From Linanthus parryae (lineage: Eukaryota; Streptophyta; Magnoliopsida; Ericales; Polemoniaceae), in the NCBI GenBank assembly GCA_023055425.1, contig JALGPY010000008.1, forward strand, positions 20,867,359 through 20,931,358: a DNA stretch of 64,000 nucleotides, read 5' to 3'. Below the pieces are notes generated by a model, which searched no databases, was not told the DNA's origin, and was given only the letters and a program-made list of their open reading frames with translations. Positions 24,018 to 36,200 of this stretch are shown piece after piece (position 1 is the stretch's first letter; each line of letters starts with the position of its first letter). The position numbers were made by a program, and so were the translations under genes.

Positions 24018-24300
24018 TGCTGTGTGCGTATAATATGCAGAGGTGTGCGTAAAATACGCACACAGTAGCCTGGCATGTGCTGATTTCTGCTTATTTTCTT
24101 GTTGTGTGCGTATAATACACACAGTAGCCAATCCTGTGATGTTTTTCCTCCTTTGTGCGTATTTTTCCTCCCTGTGTGCGTATAATACGCACAGGTGTGC
24201 GTAAAATACGCACATAATACCTTATGCTGCCAAATTTGTGCCCACTTTTCTGCTGTGTGCGTATTATACGCACATGTGTGTGTAAAATACGCACACAACA
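24018..24300. repeat. Cluster of TGTGCGTA...TACGCACA palindromes in the solo LTR
   Basis: The motif GTGTGCGTATAATACGCACA and variants with AAAA, TATT or TATAATAC centres recur about seven times, several as adjacent pairs (for example 24174-24214 and 24254-24298). Each is a near-perfect short palindrome. Such motifs in an LTR could bind dimeric factors or form hairpins, but no function is shown here. Confidence 0.8.
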
Positions 24301-24856
24301 AGCTTCTCAGCTCCTTTCTGGCTCGGCCTGCGTTTTGACCCGAAACTTGTCAAAATTACCAAAATACCCTGGGTCAAAGCTGCTCCAAATTCTGCCCAAT
24401 CCTGACTCTGGCCATAGGAAAAATGCTGACTGAATTTGGGAGACAAAATCCGAACTCGACTCCGGAACCCCGGGCCCGGTGCCAAAATGACCAAAATACC
24501 ACTGGTTCAGAATTGTCCCGGAAATCGTCCCGAACATGAAATAGTTGCTCACGACTCCGGACACCGGGAACTGCGACTCCTTACTCGGACGTGGCAGTCC
24601 GGGACCCACACTTGATGGGAGTTGGTTTTTTGTCCGGACTCCGTTTCAGCATTATAACCTGTTTTCGGAATGCCCTTGACGTCTCCGTTCTTTTGCCCCT
24701 AGTTTCACTTCCAAATTCCAAGTCAAGCTCAAGATATTGTCAACCGAGCGCATCCCGATCATTCTTTTTTTTAGTGTTTTCCTTTATCGGTCGGCTTTCA
24801 CTGCCCGTTTCTCCTCTAGTCTTTCCGTTTTCTGTTCCACTCTCCTTTTTACCCGT

Positions 24857-25481
24857 TGTGCACAAGAGATTCCGGCAGGGAGACCTCCGTGTACACCGTA
24901 CGTAGTGGATCAGGGATCGCACAGGAAGAATAGGGGTGTGTGTAGGGAGAGAGTAAGTCAGTAGCAATGTCTGAGAGAGAGACAGAGGTTTGGCAGAGCT
25001 TCCGCGTATGGCAGTGTGTCCCCCTTTGTATGGAAAGGTTAACGATATATATATACTGGAGAACATGACCGTTGTAGTGTGGTTAATGCGCCCATTAATG
25101 GCGGCTTAATTAGCTTAACCATAACGGCACGTTCGTCCGAGTATATAGGAACCGTTAGAGCACGTGGTGCGCGAGTACCGGAACCGTTACGAGGTTGACC
25201 GGGTTTGACCAGATTGACCGGGTTTATGGAGCTCGTGCCATAAATCTCTCAAAACAGTTACTAAAGGTCGCGCGCGGGCTTGGCTCGCACGCGACAGGGC
25301 TTACTCTAGCCTCCAAACCACAAAGTCCCTACAAGTCCCGTGCAGTGGTACCGAGGGCTCTGTCTCGCAGCCCCCACATGGATCAGCTCGGCTGGTGATC
25401 CTGTGTGTGTGGAGCACAATATGGTGTGCTGGATGGTTGCCACGTGGCCTAGATCTGCCATGTCATAAAGCAGTATCTACA
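24857..25481 (-). repeat. Tat 3' LTR
   Basis: In the element's own orientation it starts TGTAGATACTGC and ends TCTTGTGCACA. It is nearly identical to 39670-40295; differences are at GACCAGATTG versus GACCGGATTG and GGTACCGAGG versus GGTATGCGAGG. Confidence 0.95.
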
Positions 25482-25500
25482 TTAGCCCCCTTTCTGCGCG
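25482..25500 (-). promoter_or_regulatory. Polypurine tract of the Tat element
   Basis: The minus strand reads CAGAAAGGGGGCTAA directly before the 3' LTR start, as expected for the plus-strand primer. Confidence 0.8.
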
Positions 25501-26163
25501 TGAAGGCTCATAGCTGTATAGGCTTCCATGCGCGGAAACCAACATGCGCGTCGTCGCCACGCACCAATTCAAATACGGGTAGGTTCAGCCCCCGTGCGTG
25601 TCATTATGACCTAAAACCCCTAGAGTCGTGCCGTCTGACCTTTAGGGTTTTAGGCGTGACGTCAGCCCGTCCTGTGATTGCGCGACACGACGGTGACGGT
25701 TGCGATTCGACTACTGAAGGGACGCAACCCATCATTCTTCTGGATAAATACCTTGTATCCCATTATTGCAAAGCATTACTTCTTTCTCTTAAAGTGAATG
25801 GTACCCGGAGATCTTCAAGAGCAGATCCAGATAATCAATCACCAGTTCAGAACTGCAAATCGTATTCTCCAATTGTGTATATCCAAGCAAGCTTCAAGGA
25901 AACAAGGTTGGCCTCGTTTACTTTTGATTTAAAATACCAGTGTTTGCCTTGAATCGCGTTGAATCTGTAAATCCATGAAATTTGTGAAGAGGCTTTTGAT
26001 CTTTGAACCCGCTTCGTTTTAATCTTTCAACAATATCAACTCCCCAATTTCTGAAATCGGCACCGGAACTGTTTTCTTTGGTTTGCATAGATCTCAAATT
26101 CCAAAATTCAAACTGAAGTGTGGTGTGGTATTTCTCCCCCCTTTTTCTTGCCCTCTAGCAGGA
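25501..26163 (+). promoter_or_regulatory. Probable promoter and leader of the antisense PMD gene
   Basis: The stretch holds no conserved coding sequence. ATAAATA at 25744-25750 could be a TATA box. A pyrimidine-rich acceptor, TTGCCCTCTAGCAG, ends at 26161, two bases before the PMD start codon, so a 5'UTR intron is likely; I could not fix its donor. The neighbouring LTR could also contribute promoter elements. Confidence 0.4.
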
Positions 26164-29100
26164 ATGGCCAAGACAAGAGTAACCAGACCCGTCAAGGAAG
26201 ATGAAGAGATGCCGGAGCTTCCGCAGGCTCTGTGGCGTAAAGCCCCCTTTTTGGGTGGGAAGGATTTTTATCATGCGAGGATAAAGGCGAAGAGAATGCC
26301 TGATCCTGTTCCTGTTGAACAATTGCTGACGTTGACTCGCCCAGTTAACTCAGCCCTGCTCGAGTGGGTCGGTTCCGAGGATGTAGTCCGATTGGGGATC
26401 GAGAACGGGCACTTCCCGTATACTGCGATTTCTACTCAAGCGTTCGTCCAGAAATTGGACTATATGGATGAGTGGATCGACCACGTGTTGGATCATCACG
26501 CCGAGACTCTTGATAAAGCCGGCATTTTCTTTGCTATCCGTGCTATGAAGGGTGCTGCCGTGAAGTTGGATCAGTCCATGCTTCTAGACCTTCTATCCCG
26601 TTACTCGCCCGCGACTCACACGTTTCATTTTGCGGAGTTCGAGGCTGCCCCCACGCTCGAGGACGTTCAGATGCTGTATGAGCTTTCCCCCATGGGTGAG
26701 GTGGACCCCTTGAGTCACCTGAGGACATCTGCTGAAATGGCCTTGTACGCGCAGATGGAGGAGTGCCTAGCAGAGGTAAAGAAAATCTCCACTCGGTGGA
26801 CCACTACAAAGCCTCTTCCGAACTGGCAGCTGGTGGATACGTCTGCGAAGAATACCTGGAACAAGTGGTTGCAGTACTTCTTCCGAGACTATGCGAACAG
26901 CAGCATTACTAAGAAGCTTCAGAGTGAGAACCCGGAGGCCGAGAATTACGTAGAGGGCAAGGGTTATCATTTAACCCTTTGTGCCTTTCTCTGTGCTTGG
27001 CTGTCGAGGTATCTGATTGATGGTCACCCCCATGACGGGGTCTTCTACCATGTGCTGCCACTTGCCGTGAGGCTCGCTCTTGGCCAGAGAGTCGCACTCG
27101 GACCCTTGGTCCTGGGGACGCTATATTACAGGCTGGATCAGCTGGTTCTGGCGATGAGGGAATCGCGTGGCCGCCTCGATGTTCTGACCTTTGTCAATAT
27201 CAGCTTTTTGACAATGTGGGTTTTCGAGCGCTGGCCGTCTTATGCTCCAACTCCCCTCCCACTTGATAAGTGGTGTCCCCCAGGCGAGACAGAAGCGCGC
27301 AACAGCGGAAGGGCTGCGAGATGGTTTGGAGCAAGCAACACCAAGTGCACTTGGAGTTTGATATGCGACAAACGAAAGGAGTTTACTGCCAGGCCCTATG
27401 CCACACGTGTTGAGAATGTGCGGTGGTTTCCAAATCTATACCCTTCCAAAGGTATGGTCTTATCAGAAGACCTTCTCTTTGAAAAGGGACCGCATTTCCA
27501 CGAGCGCTATCGTGAGTTCTTTTGTTGGTGTCTGCGAGGTTCCCTTCCTGCCCTTGCAGAGCATATTCGTGAGCTCGCGCCAAGATACGAAAGGCTTACA
27601 GTGTATGTTGACCCCACTCGGGTCTCTCCTCAGTTTGGTTTTGATGCAGTGGCCCCATCGATCTGGCCCCAGTCTATTATCAGAGGGTGCTACAAGCGTT
27701 TGCTGACAAAGGAGTGCAAGACGGTCCTCATGAGCAATCTTCCCTTTGAGCAGCCTGCGGGAACTCGCAAGGGTGGTTGTTCCCAGAACTGGATCGCATA
27801 CTGGGTTGCCCAGCAAACGAGGATTGAGACGGAGGCGGCGGCGCAGCCAGGAAAGGCCCCCTTGATCAAGAGAAACTCTTTTCCGTTTCGCCCCAATTGC
27901 AGTTTGAGCGAGTCTGAGTATGGTTGCTACTCGCTGTGGGACCGCGAGAATCATTTGTGCCCCGATTTCATTCTGAAGGAGCAAGTCGGCGCAATCAAGA
28001 AGGGTGACGCGCAGGTCATCAAATATAGCAAGGCGTTTGCTGAGGTAAGCAATTTCCTTATGTGCTTTAAGCTTTTTGATTTCCTTGCGCTGATGCTTTT
28101 CGTTCTGTATTGTTCAGTGTCATGTGCGGAGGTTCGCAGCTGGTGATCGCTCCAAATCGCTGGTGGACACCATTGTTGCCACTAGAAGGAAGGGGGAGTC
28201 GTACCGGCTAGCATGGAGGATGGATGCCGAGGTCGAAACAAAAGTTCGCGGAGTCATGAACACTTTTGCTGACTCGCTGATAGACAACCCTCCGGCTCCG
28301 TCTCCTCCTAGAGATGACCCGTCCCCTCCAGCGACTGCGGCGCCGAGAGTGAAGAGACCTAGGCAAAAGGGAATTACGATTTCTTCCCCTAGGAGTGCTC
28401 CAACTTCTCCCCCAGTGAGGTCCCTTTCCATCAAGGACAAAGGCAAGGGTCGTATGCCCAGCAAAGTGCGAAAAGATCTCGCAGTTGAGACTTTCGTTCC
28501 ATTCAACCAAGAGGAGGAAGAGAGACAGGAGCCCCAGGCAAGTGATGAAGAAGAAGCAGCAGTTGTGATGTGCGAGGAAGAATCAGGAGGTACTTCCGTC
28601 GCATCTCCTTGCCCTTTATCTTGACTTCTTTGTAGTTCTTTTCTTTGAACCAAATATGTATTCGCAGATGATGATGATGAAGCCGTCGGTGGCCTTGTGG
28701 CCAAGAGGCAAAAGAGAGATGCCCATTCTGGCATTTCAAATGATCCTATAAGCGAGGATGTTCTTGCTGAATCCCGGAAGACAGCCGCGGAGGCTGCTGA
28801 AAGAAGAAGGCAGCGGGAGGAAGAGGAGCTCGAGCGTGTGAAACAGCGGAGCCTCGAGGAGCAGCATGTTGACGACTTAGTGCGTCCAGTTGGCGAGGAA
28901 GACGAGCTTCCCGAAGAAGTGGCTCCTCATGTGGAGGAGGAAGATGAGGTTCCTGGAGAGGATGCAGCAGAGCTAGAGCAAGTCCAAGCGGACTTCGCAG
29001 AGATCGCAGGTGGCGATAAAGGTGAGATCTTCAATCTCGCAGTTACTTATAGAGATGTAATTGTGGGTGCGTTAAAGCACGGTGTGTCAAAGCCTGACAT

Positions 29101-30446
29101 TCGCCGTTGGTTGGTAAGCAAATGCGGAGAACCCTCAGGTAATTATTTTGAGTGATATGCGCATACTAGGCTGTAGCCACTTGAGGCAAAATCATGACTG
29201 GTTTACTCGCATCCCAGGTCACGCTTCTCTTAAAGATTTGCTTAGTGAGGATACACTGATAGGGCACGGTTCCACGTCCCTAGTGTATGATGAGGATACC
29301 TCAATCCCACCTTCGCGTGGAGGTGCTTATTCTTAGCTTTAGTAAAGATAGCGAAATAACTTATAACACAAGTTACCTCACATTATCGCATTTGGCATCG
29401 CAGGTCATGCTGAGGAACCTGAGCTGGAGCAGAGAAGTCAGCCTTCTGCATCCCATGTTCCAATCTCGAGCTCCCATACCGAGAAGCCCGTCGCAGCCGC
29501 TGGACACGCAAGTGAGCATCTCGAGGATGTCATCGAACTCTCTGATGATGTCGAAGCTGATGCTGTGCCGATGGACGAAGGTGTCCGTACCGGTGGTGAG
29601 GAAGAAAGGACAAGTGATGCTAACATTTTCGCATCTGGGAGTGTCCTCCGCCCAGCGACTTCGGCTGTCCCTTCGCCTCCGGCGATGACTGAGCCAGAAG
29701 CACCTATTCCTGCGTGGAGCATTTGGGGCTCGCAGGTTGGGAATGTAGTCGCAGCTGGTGCGGCCTACACTCTTCCTCCTGACTATGAGAGGTTGGAGCT
29801 CGCAGCTGATAGGAGAGCTATGGAGCGAGGGAAGTCTTCGAACAACCCAGTGGCCCGCATCCCTTCTCTTCATGAAATTCTGGAAGGCACTGGTAAGTAA
29901 AGATTTACCGTTCGCACGTCGCATTATTTGCTTGCGAGTTCTGACATTATAACCATTTTTGATGTCTCAGGTTTGAAGCAAACCGATGTAGACTGGGTGG
30001 TTCGAATGCGTCTCAGATACCCCCGATCGTTTGTGAGATCTCTGGAGATCGGACCTTTTGACAGGAGGCTATTCCTTACTGAAGCCATCTGGATACTGGA
30101 GCAGCTGTCTGCGGCTACACCTGCGACCATTTCGGCCCAGAGTGCTGAATTGCTGTGTGGCATGTGCCAAAATCTCCTGTTCAAAGTCCAAGGCAGACTT
30201 GGTTTCAAATTCCTCAAGGACAGAGTTACACTGATTCGCGCAGCTGTAACTTTGAATCTCGGTCACCAGAATCTCGCAGCTGAGATGCAGAAGGTGGAGC
30301 AGCAAAAGCAAAAGGTTGATGAAGCTTTGAAGCTGTATCATGAAATGAATGCCAAGTGCGAGCAACTGAAGCAAGAAGTGAAACAAGTGGAGAAGCTGAG
30401 CGAGCAGTTCGAGCCCCAAGACTCCTTGATCAAGAATTTGTTTTGA
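26164..30446 (+). CDS. Plant mobile domain (MAIN-like) protein, six exons, antisense within the Tat element
   Basis: Exons are 26164-28044, 28118-28589, 28668-29138, 29218-29322, 29404-29892 and 29971-30446. All five introns are 72-81 bp with GT-AG ends, and the joined frame is open for 1297 codons to a TGA stop. The start is the ATG two bases after a good acceptor. Residues about 65-470 form a plant mobile domain (PMD), with SRYSPATHTFHF ... APTLEDVQMLYEL at 145-174, AFLCAWLSRYL at 274-284 and LGTLYYRLDQL at 317-327. A basic KRPRQKG patch, acidic linkers and a C-terminal coiled coil (KVEQQKQKVDEALKLYHEM...) follow. Host PMD proteins such as MAIN and MAIL1 act in the nucleus in transposon silencing and genome maintenance; the role of this copy is unknown. 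It lies tail-to-tail with pol. Similar antisense genes are, to my knowledge, reported for Tat elements such as Retand and Grande. The intron structure and intact frame suggest it is functional or recently so. Confidence 0.85.
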
Positions 30447-31839
30447 CTTTTCAAATTTTGAAAAGAAAACAGAAAAATGGCTGAAACATTAATGTAATGT
30501 TTTGAAACATTAATGTAATATTGCTAGGGTTTCTCCCCCCTTTTTTTTTTAACAACAAACAATGAGTTTGCCCGTTTAGCCCTTTTCGGGATTTGATTGG
30601 ACATTCCTGTGCATATCCAATTATGACATCAGCAACTGATTTTCTGCTTGATTTTCGCGCTAATTTCTCGGCAGATAAGCACGCTTCCGTTGGGAAGTCC
30701 ATCCGAATCATGACTATCCGTCATTTATTAGGATACGCAACTGAATCGTCGTAGCCTTTAGTAGGGTAATTGATCGTTACCGCTTTTCAAGGCGTAAGTG
30801 ATTGAACTTACCCTCTTTTTGAATTTTGCTGACTCATCTTAGGCTACCGAAGAGTCTCCACAGGGCCTATATAAACCCTGTCTTTGCCATTTGGGTTCTT
30901 CATCCCAAACATGTGCTTTGCCGTGAGTCCTTACGACTGCTGGCTTCAACGCTTGTTTTTCGTTGATTCATGGCAACTTCAAGTTTTGAATCCTGAGTTT
31001 GCGCTTTGTGCTATAGAAATAGTTTCCAAGATCCACTTTATGAGGCTTATTGCTGTTTATAACCATCATAAAGAGGATGCAGATAATACCTCATGTGTGT
31101 TCGAAGAAATTTCTTCGTGTATTATGTGTGCAGGTCATGTTTCCGGCCGCCTCGTGGCGAGGTGCAGCGCCGAAGTGACCGTGCTACCGTCTCGTAATGA
31201 CCGGCGGAATTCTTCTTCAGCATCTCCGAAGAAGAATCCGTTGCCCTCACATTTGTGAGGTCGGGGTGCTCGTCAATGCCCTTGTCCAACATGACAAGGA
31301 ATCCATCACCAGAGGAATGACTGCTTCGCCTGTTTTGCAGAGTAACATCTGTCGGCACAGGAAGCTCCTCCGGCGCCTATCTTGATTAGACAGAGGCTTT
31401 TGTCATTCCTTGGGGTCTTGGGCATATCGCATCTCCGATCTTGCTGCTAGGGATGTAGCGAATGACGAGTTGATCTCTTCGCGGCAACATCCCTTTTGCT
31501 ATAGATCTTTGGCCGCAGATCTGCGTGCTGCACTGCCGGTGTTAAGACCGGTGGATTCTCTCTTTTCTTAGCCGAGAGTTCCCCAGTGCATCTCTGGCTT
31601 ACCAGCCATTTTCGAATGTATTGTAAGCCATGTTGGCTGCGTAGTTAGATTCGAGCTTTTCGCTTGTAAGCTGTTATCTAGACAGATAAATTATAAGTCA
31701 TTTGACTCATAATGATATATAGCCTTTGTATTATCTGCTCTCTTTGCAACAAAATACAATTTCGCATGCGTTTCGGCTTGTTTTGCCTTGCATAATGCCA
31801 TGTAATGATTTCACATATGCGACGTCAATGCGCAGATGT
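30447..31839. other. Spacer 3' of the PMD gene inside the Tat element
   Basis: It begins with an AT-rich 3'UTR-like stretch with a duplicated AAACATTAATGTAAT (about 30484-30520). There are short open frames but no recognisable domain. It leads into the minisatellite. Confidence 0.5.
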
Positions 31840-33055
31840 TTCGCTAGATCATTCGAGATCGTAATTTCGCAGCTGTGCCATCTTGACGGATGGGCTTGCA
31901 GGTGGTCGTTGTAAATCGTATGAGATCACGTTCACAACTTTGCTATCGTAACAGATAGTTTTTTAACAGATCAATTAAGATCTTTGAGCGGTGCGAATTG
32001 CTATCATAGAAGATAGGCTTTATTAGAGAATTGCTTGAGATAGTTTCTCGCATGAATTGCTATCGCAGCAGATAGACCTTTAGAAGGTCTAGCAAGATGG
32101 TTCTGCAGTTACGTTGCCATCGTAACAGACGGGCTTGGGTGATCAACTAAAATCACTTTGCGTATAAATTGCTATCGTAACAGATAGGCTTGAGAAGATC
32201 ATATAAGATCGCATTTGTGTAAACCGCTATCGTGAGAGATAGGATTTTGATGATCGATTGAGATCGGCTTAAAAAAAGATCATATAAGATCGCACTTGCG
32301 TAAACCGCTATCGTGAGAGATAGGATTTTGATAATCGATTGAGATCGTTTTTGTATTTTGCTGCTATCGTAGGAGATAGGCTTTGGATGATCACTTAAGA
32401 TCGCATTTGCATTGGCTGCCATCGTAAGGGATGGGCTTTAGATGATCAATTAAGATCATATTTACGTTGACTGCTATCGTGGGAGATAGGCTTTGGATGA
32501 TCACTTAAGATCGCATTTGCATTGGCTGCCATCGTAAGGGATGGGCTTTAGATGATCAATTAAGATCGTATTTATGTTGACTGCTATCGTGAGAGATAGG
32601 CTTTGGATGATCACTTAAGATCGCATTTGCATTGGCTGCCATCGTAAGGGATTGGCTTTAGATGATCAATTAAGATCGCGTTTGCTATCGTAAGAGATAG
32701 GCTTTGATGATCAATTAAGATCGCGTTTGCGTTCGCTGCTATCGTAAGAGATAGGCTTTGATGATCGATTAGGATCACGTTTGCGTTTGCTGCTATCGTG
32801 AGAGATAGGCTTTGATGATCAATTAAGATCGCGCTTGTATTTGCTGCTATCGTAAGAGATAGGCTTTGATGATCAATTAAGATCGCGCTTGTATTTGCTG
32901 CTATCGCGAGAGATAGGCTTTGATGATCGATTAGGATCACGTTTGCGTTTGCTGCTATCGTGAGAGATAGGCTTTGATGATCAATTAAGATCGCATTTGC
33001 TATCGTAAGAGATAGGCTTTGATGATCAATTAAGATCGTATTTGTATTTGCTGAT
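31840..33055. repeat. ~54-bp minisatellite between convergent pol and PMD genes
   Basis: About twenty units share GCTATCGTAAGAGATAGGCT and TTGATGATCAATTAAGATCG. The unit is 54-55 bp in the cleaner right part (32350-33050) and more degenerate on the left. Each unit contains a short palindrome CTATCGTNAGAGATAG and a GATCAATTAAGATC-like palindrome. Tandem repeats in this position are typical of Tat elements and can seed genomic satellites. The 54-bp period keeps one minus-strand frame open for about 109 codons by chance; I do not treat that as a gene. Confidence 0.9.
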
Positions 33056-33277
33056 ATTGCAGCGAATAAATCATTGTTAACAGCAATAACAAATAAAATA
33101 GAGCGATATAAACAGCTAGAAATATGAACTTCTCATTTGGGAGAATTCTTTTATTATAGCATTCTCATATGGGAGAGATAGGATTACAATCCTCTCATAT
33201 GGGAGAGGAGATTGCGAATATCATAGCCACATGAGACATTAAGCAACGTTATCATAAAACGTATGAAATAAGAGAAG

Positions 33278-36200
33278 TCAAGGATAGTACTTCTTGATCC
33301 AGCGCATGTTGACTGAGCTTGGAGTTGAGGTTGTGACGTGCAACCTTCGTATGCTGCAGTAGCCGCTATCGAAGACTTCTGTGACTTCGAAGGGTCCTTC
33401 CCAATTAGCTGCGAACTTTGGGTGAGTTGCTTCTCGCATGCAGTGGTCAGATGCGCGCAAGACCAGGTCGCCAACTGCGAAATCCCGTCGCTGGACTGTC
33501 TTGTTATAGGCGCGAGCGATTCTTTCCTGGTACCGCTTGTTAGTCCTTTTGGCTTGTTCTCGCTTTTCTTCCAGCAGGACTAAATCATGATCGCGTTGAT
33601 TTTCATAGAGTGCATGGAAGGCCAGCCTTGCCGAATTGACTCTGACCTCCGCAGGTACTACAGCTTCGGCCCCATAACATAGTAGAAATGGCGAGGCCCC
33701 TGTAGGTGTCCTTGGAGAAGTTCTGTAGGCCCACAGAGCTATGTTAAGGGAGTCGGCCCACTTCTTGTGGTCATCTGCGACCATCTTGCTCAGAATTCTC
33801 AACAGCGTTTTGTTAGTCGCTTCGGCTTGTCCGTTTCCCTTTGGATAATAGGGGGTGGAGCATATCTGCCTGATATTGTACTCCGCGAGTTTCGTAGCTA
33901 CCTGGCGATTAACAAAAGGAGTACCGTTATCTGAAAGAATGGTATTTGGGATTCCGAACCTGCATACGATGTTTTCCTGGATGAAGTTAACCACAGCCAG
34001 CGCGTTTGCCGTCTTTAGTGGTATTGCTTCCACCCATTTGGTGAACAGCTCGGTTGCGGTGAGAATGAAATGGTTCCCATGTGACGTTGGTCGGATGGGG
34101 CCGATGAAGTCCAAAGCCCATGTGTGGAATGGCCATGGCGTCCCTAATGCATGTAGATCCACGGCGGGAGCGTGCACTAGGTTCCCTTTGAATTGGCATT
34201 CTTGGCAGCGTCGCACCTTGGTGCGGCAATCGACTTCCATCGTGGGCCAGAAGTATCCGATTGAGAGGAGTTGTCTGCATAATTTCGCACCTCCCTGGTG
34301 TTCCACCTGATGAGAAAGGTCCATGACTTCTTGTGCTTCCCTGCCGTCTAGGCATCGCAGCAAGTTGCCCTCGTGACCTCTTCGCCAAAGCAGGTTTTCC
34401 TGAACCACATATCGAGACGCTTTCCTCTTCAATTTGTCGGCTTCTTTTCTCGATTCGGGTACGGTGCCCTGGGTAAGGAATTCAAACAATGGCTTCCTCC
34501 AATCTGTGTCGTCATCGGTTAGAGCGACGAGTAGAGAATCTTTGATTAGTGCGCAACTTTCGCACTTCCCTTGTATCAGGGCTGCAGCTGTTGACATGCC
34601 TGGCCAATGAATGCCATATCTCTGAGCTTTCCTGTAGATTGACACCTCGCTTTCTCCGCAAGCGTGTTGGTGAATCTTTTCTAACAGCTGTTGTCCCTCT
34701 TGCTCGGAGACACATCGCATGAGTATTCCTCCAGGACCCTTGTAGTAAAGGGTGTTGTCGTGGATGCAGTATCCTTTCGTGAGTACCCAGCTTTCGCTGC
34801 TGGTGCCTTTCGCAATAGCTTGCAGGATTGCTTTTCGCCAGTCTGCGTCATCCATGTGTTCATCGTCGCACGCATCTTCTGTTAATGCCGACGATGTTCG
34901 CACTTCGATGGAAATCCTTGCGGGGCATTTGTCTATGCTGACCTTAGATCCCAGAGTTGCTAAGGCGTCTGCATGCCTGTTGTCCGCTCGGGGCTTGTGC
35001 TCGTATTTCACGTCGCAGAATTGCTGCATCAGCTTTTGCACTAGGGTGCGGTATGGCAGGAGGTTGATCTCCTTTAAACCATATTCGCCCGAGGCCTGCT
35101 TAACAATCATTTTGGAATCTCCCATGACTGTTAAGTTGCTCACTTCCAAAGCTTTCGCCGCACGGAGCCCCGCGATCAGAGCCTCGTATTCCGCCTCGTT
35201 GTTCGTGACTGCGAAGTTGAGTTTTGCGGACATCTGTATGACTTCCCCGTCCGGCTTTGTCAAGACTATCCCAATGCCTCCGCCTTTTCTGGTTGACGAA
35301 CCGTCGAAGTGGAGGGTCCAATAGGGCACGTCGATCGCGTAGATTTCAGGGCCTTCGAGCTCTTCCTCGATCACAGGTTCGTGACTGTTGTCGGGAAACT
35401 GTGCCAACAGATCTGCTACCGCCTGCGACTTGATCGCTCTTGGTTTCACGCATGTGATATCGTATTGAGAGATGGTTATGTACCATTTCGCCAATCTCCC
35501 GCCCGGAGTAGTGTGAGTTAGCAGGTATCTTATGGGGTCGCTTTTGGTGACCACCACTACTTTGTGCGATGCAAAATAGTGTCTCAACTTCTCTATTACG
35601 AAGAATAAAGCAAGGCAATGACGTTCGATGTCTGTGTACCTTGATTCAGCAGGCTGCACAATGCGAGAGATGTAATAGATGGGCCTCTCTTGGCCTTCAT
35701 ACACCTGAGCCAAGAGTGCTCCTATAGATTTCCTTGTCGATGTAAGGTATAGCAGAAGCGGTGACCCCAGTTGAGGCGCGATCATTATCTTTGGGGATGT
35801 GAGTAACTCCTTTAGCTTTTCGAATGCGGCTTCGTGATCAGGAGCCCAGTTGTACGCGGCGTCCTTCTTGAGAAGAGTGCTGAAGCAGCATGTGATTTCG
35901 GCGATTGCTGGGATGAATCTCCGCAGATATGACAATTTTCCCAAGAATGTTTTCAAGGTACTTTGGTCGTGAGGTGGCGTCATGCTGGTGATGGCTGACA
36001 CTTTCGCAGGGTCAGGCTCGATCCCTTGGCGATGGACTACGCATCCCAAAAACTTCCCCGAAGTCACGCCGAATGCGCATTTCATGGGGTTCATTTTCAG
36101 TTGAAAGCTCCTGCATCTGTTGAACACCTTTCGCAGGTCTGCAAGGTGATCTGCTTCATGCTTGGATTTGACTACCAAGTCATCCACATAGAATTCCACT

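Noticed and set aside
32611..32940. 109-codon repetitive frame in the Tat spacer
   Set aside because: It results from the 54-bp repeat being a multiple of three; units next to it break the frame.
31840..33055. CRISPR-like regular repeats
   Set aside because: Plant DNA, with whole units repeated in tandem and no unique spacers; it is a minisatellite.
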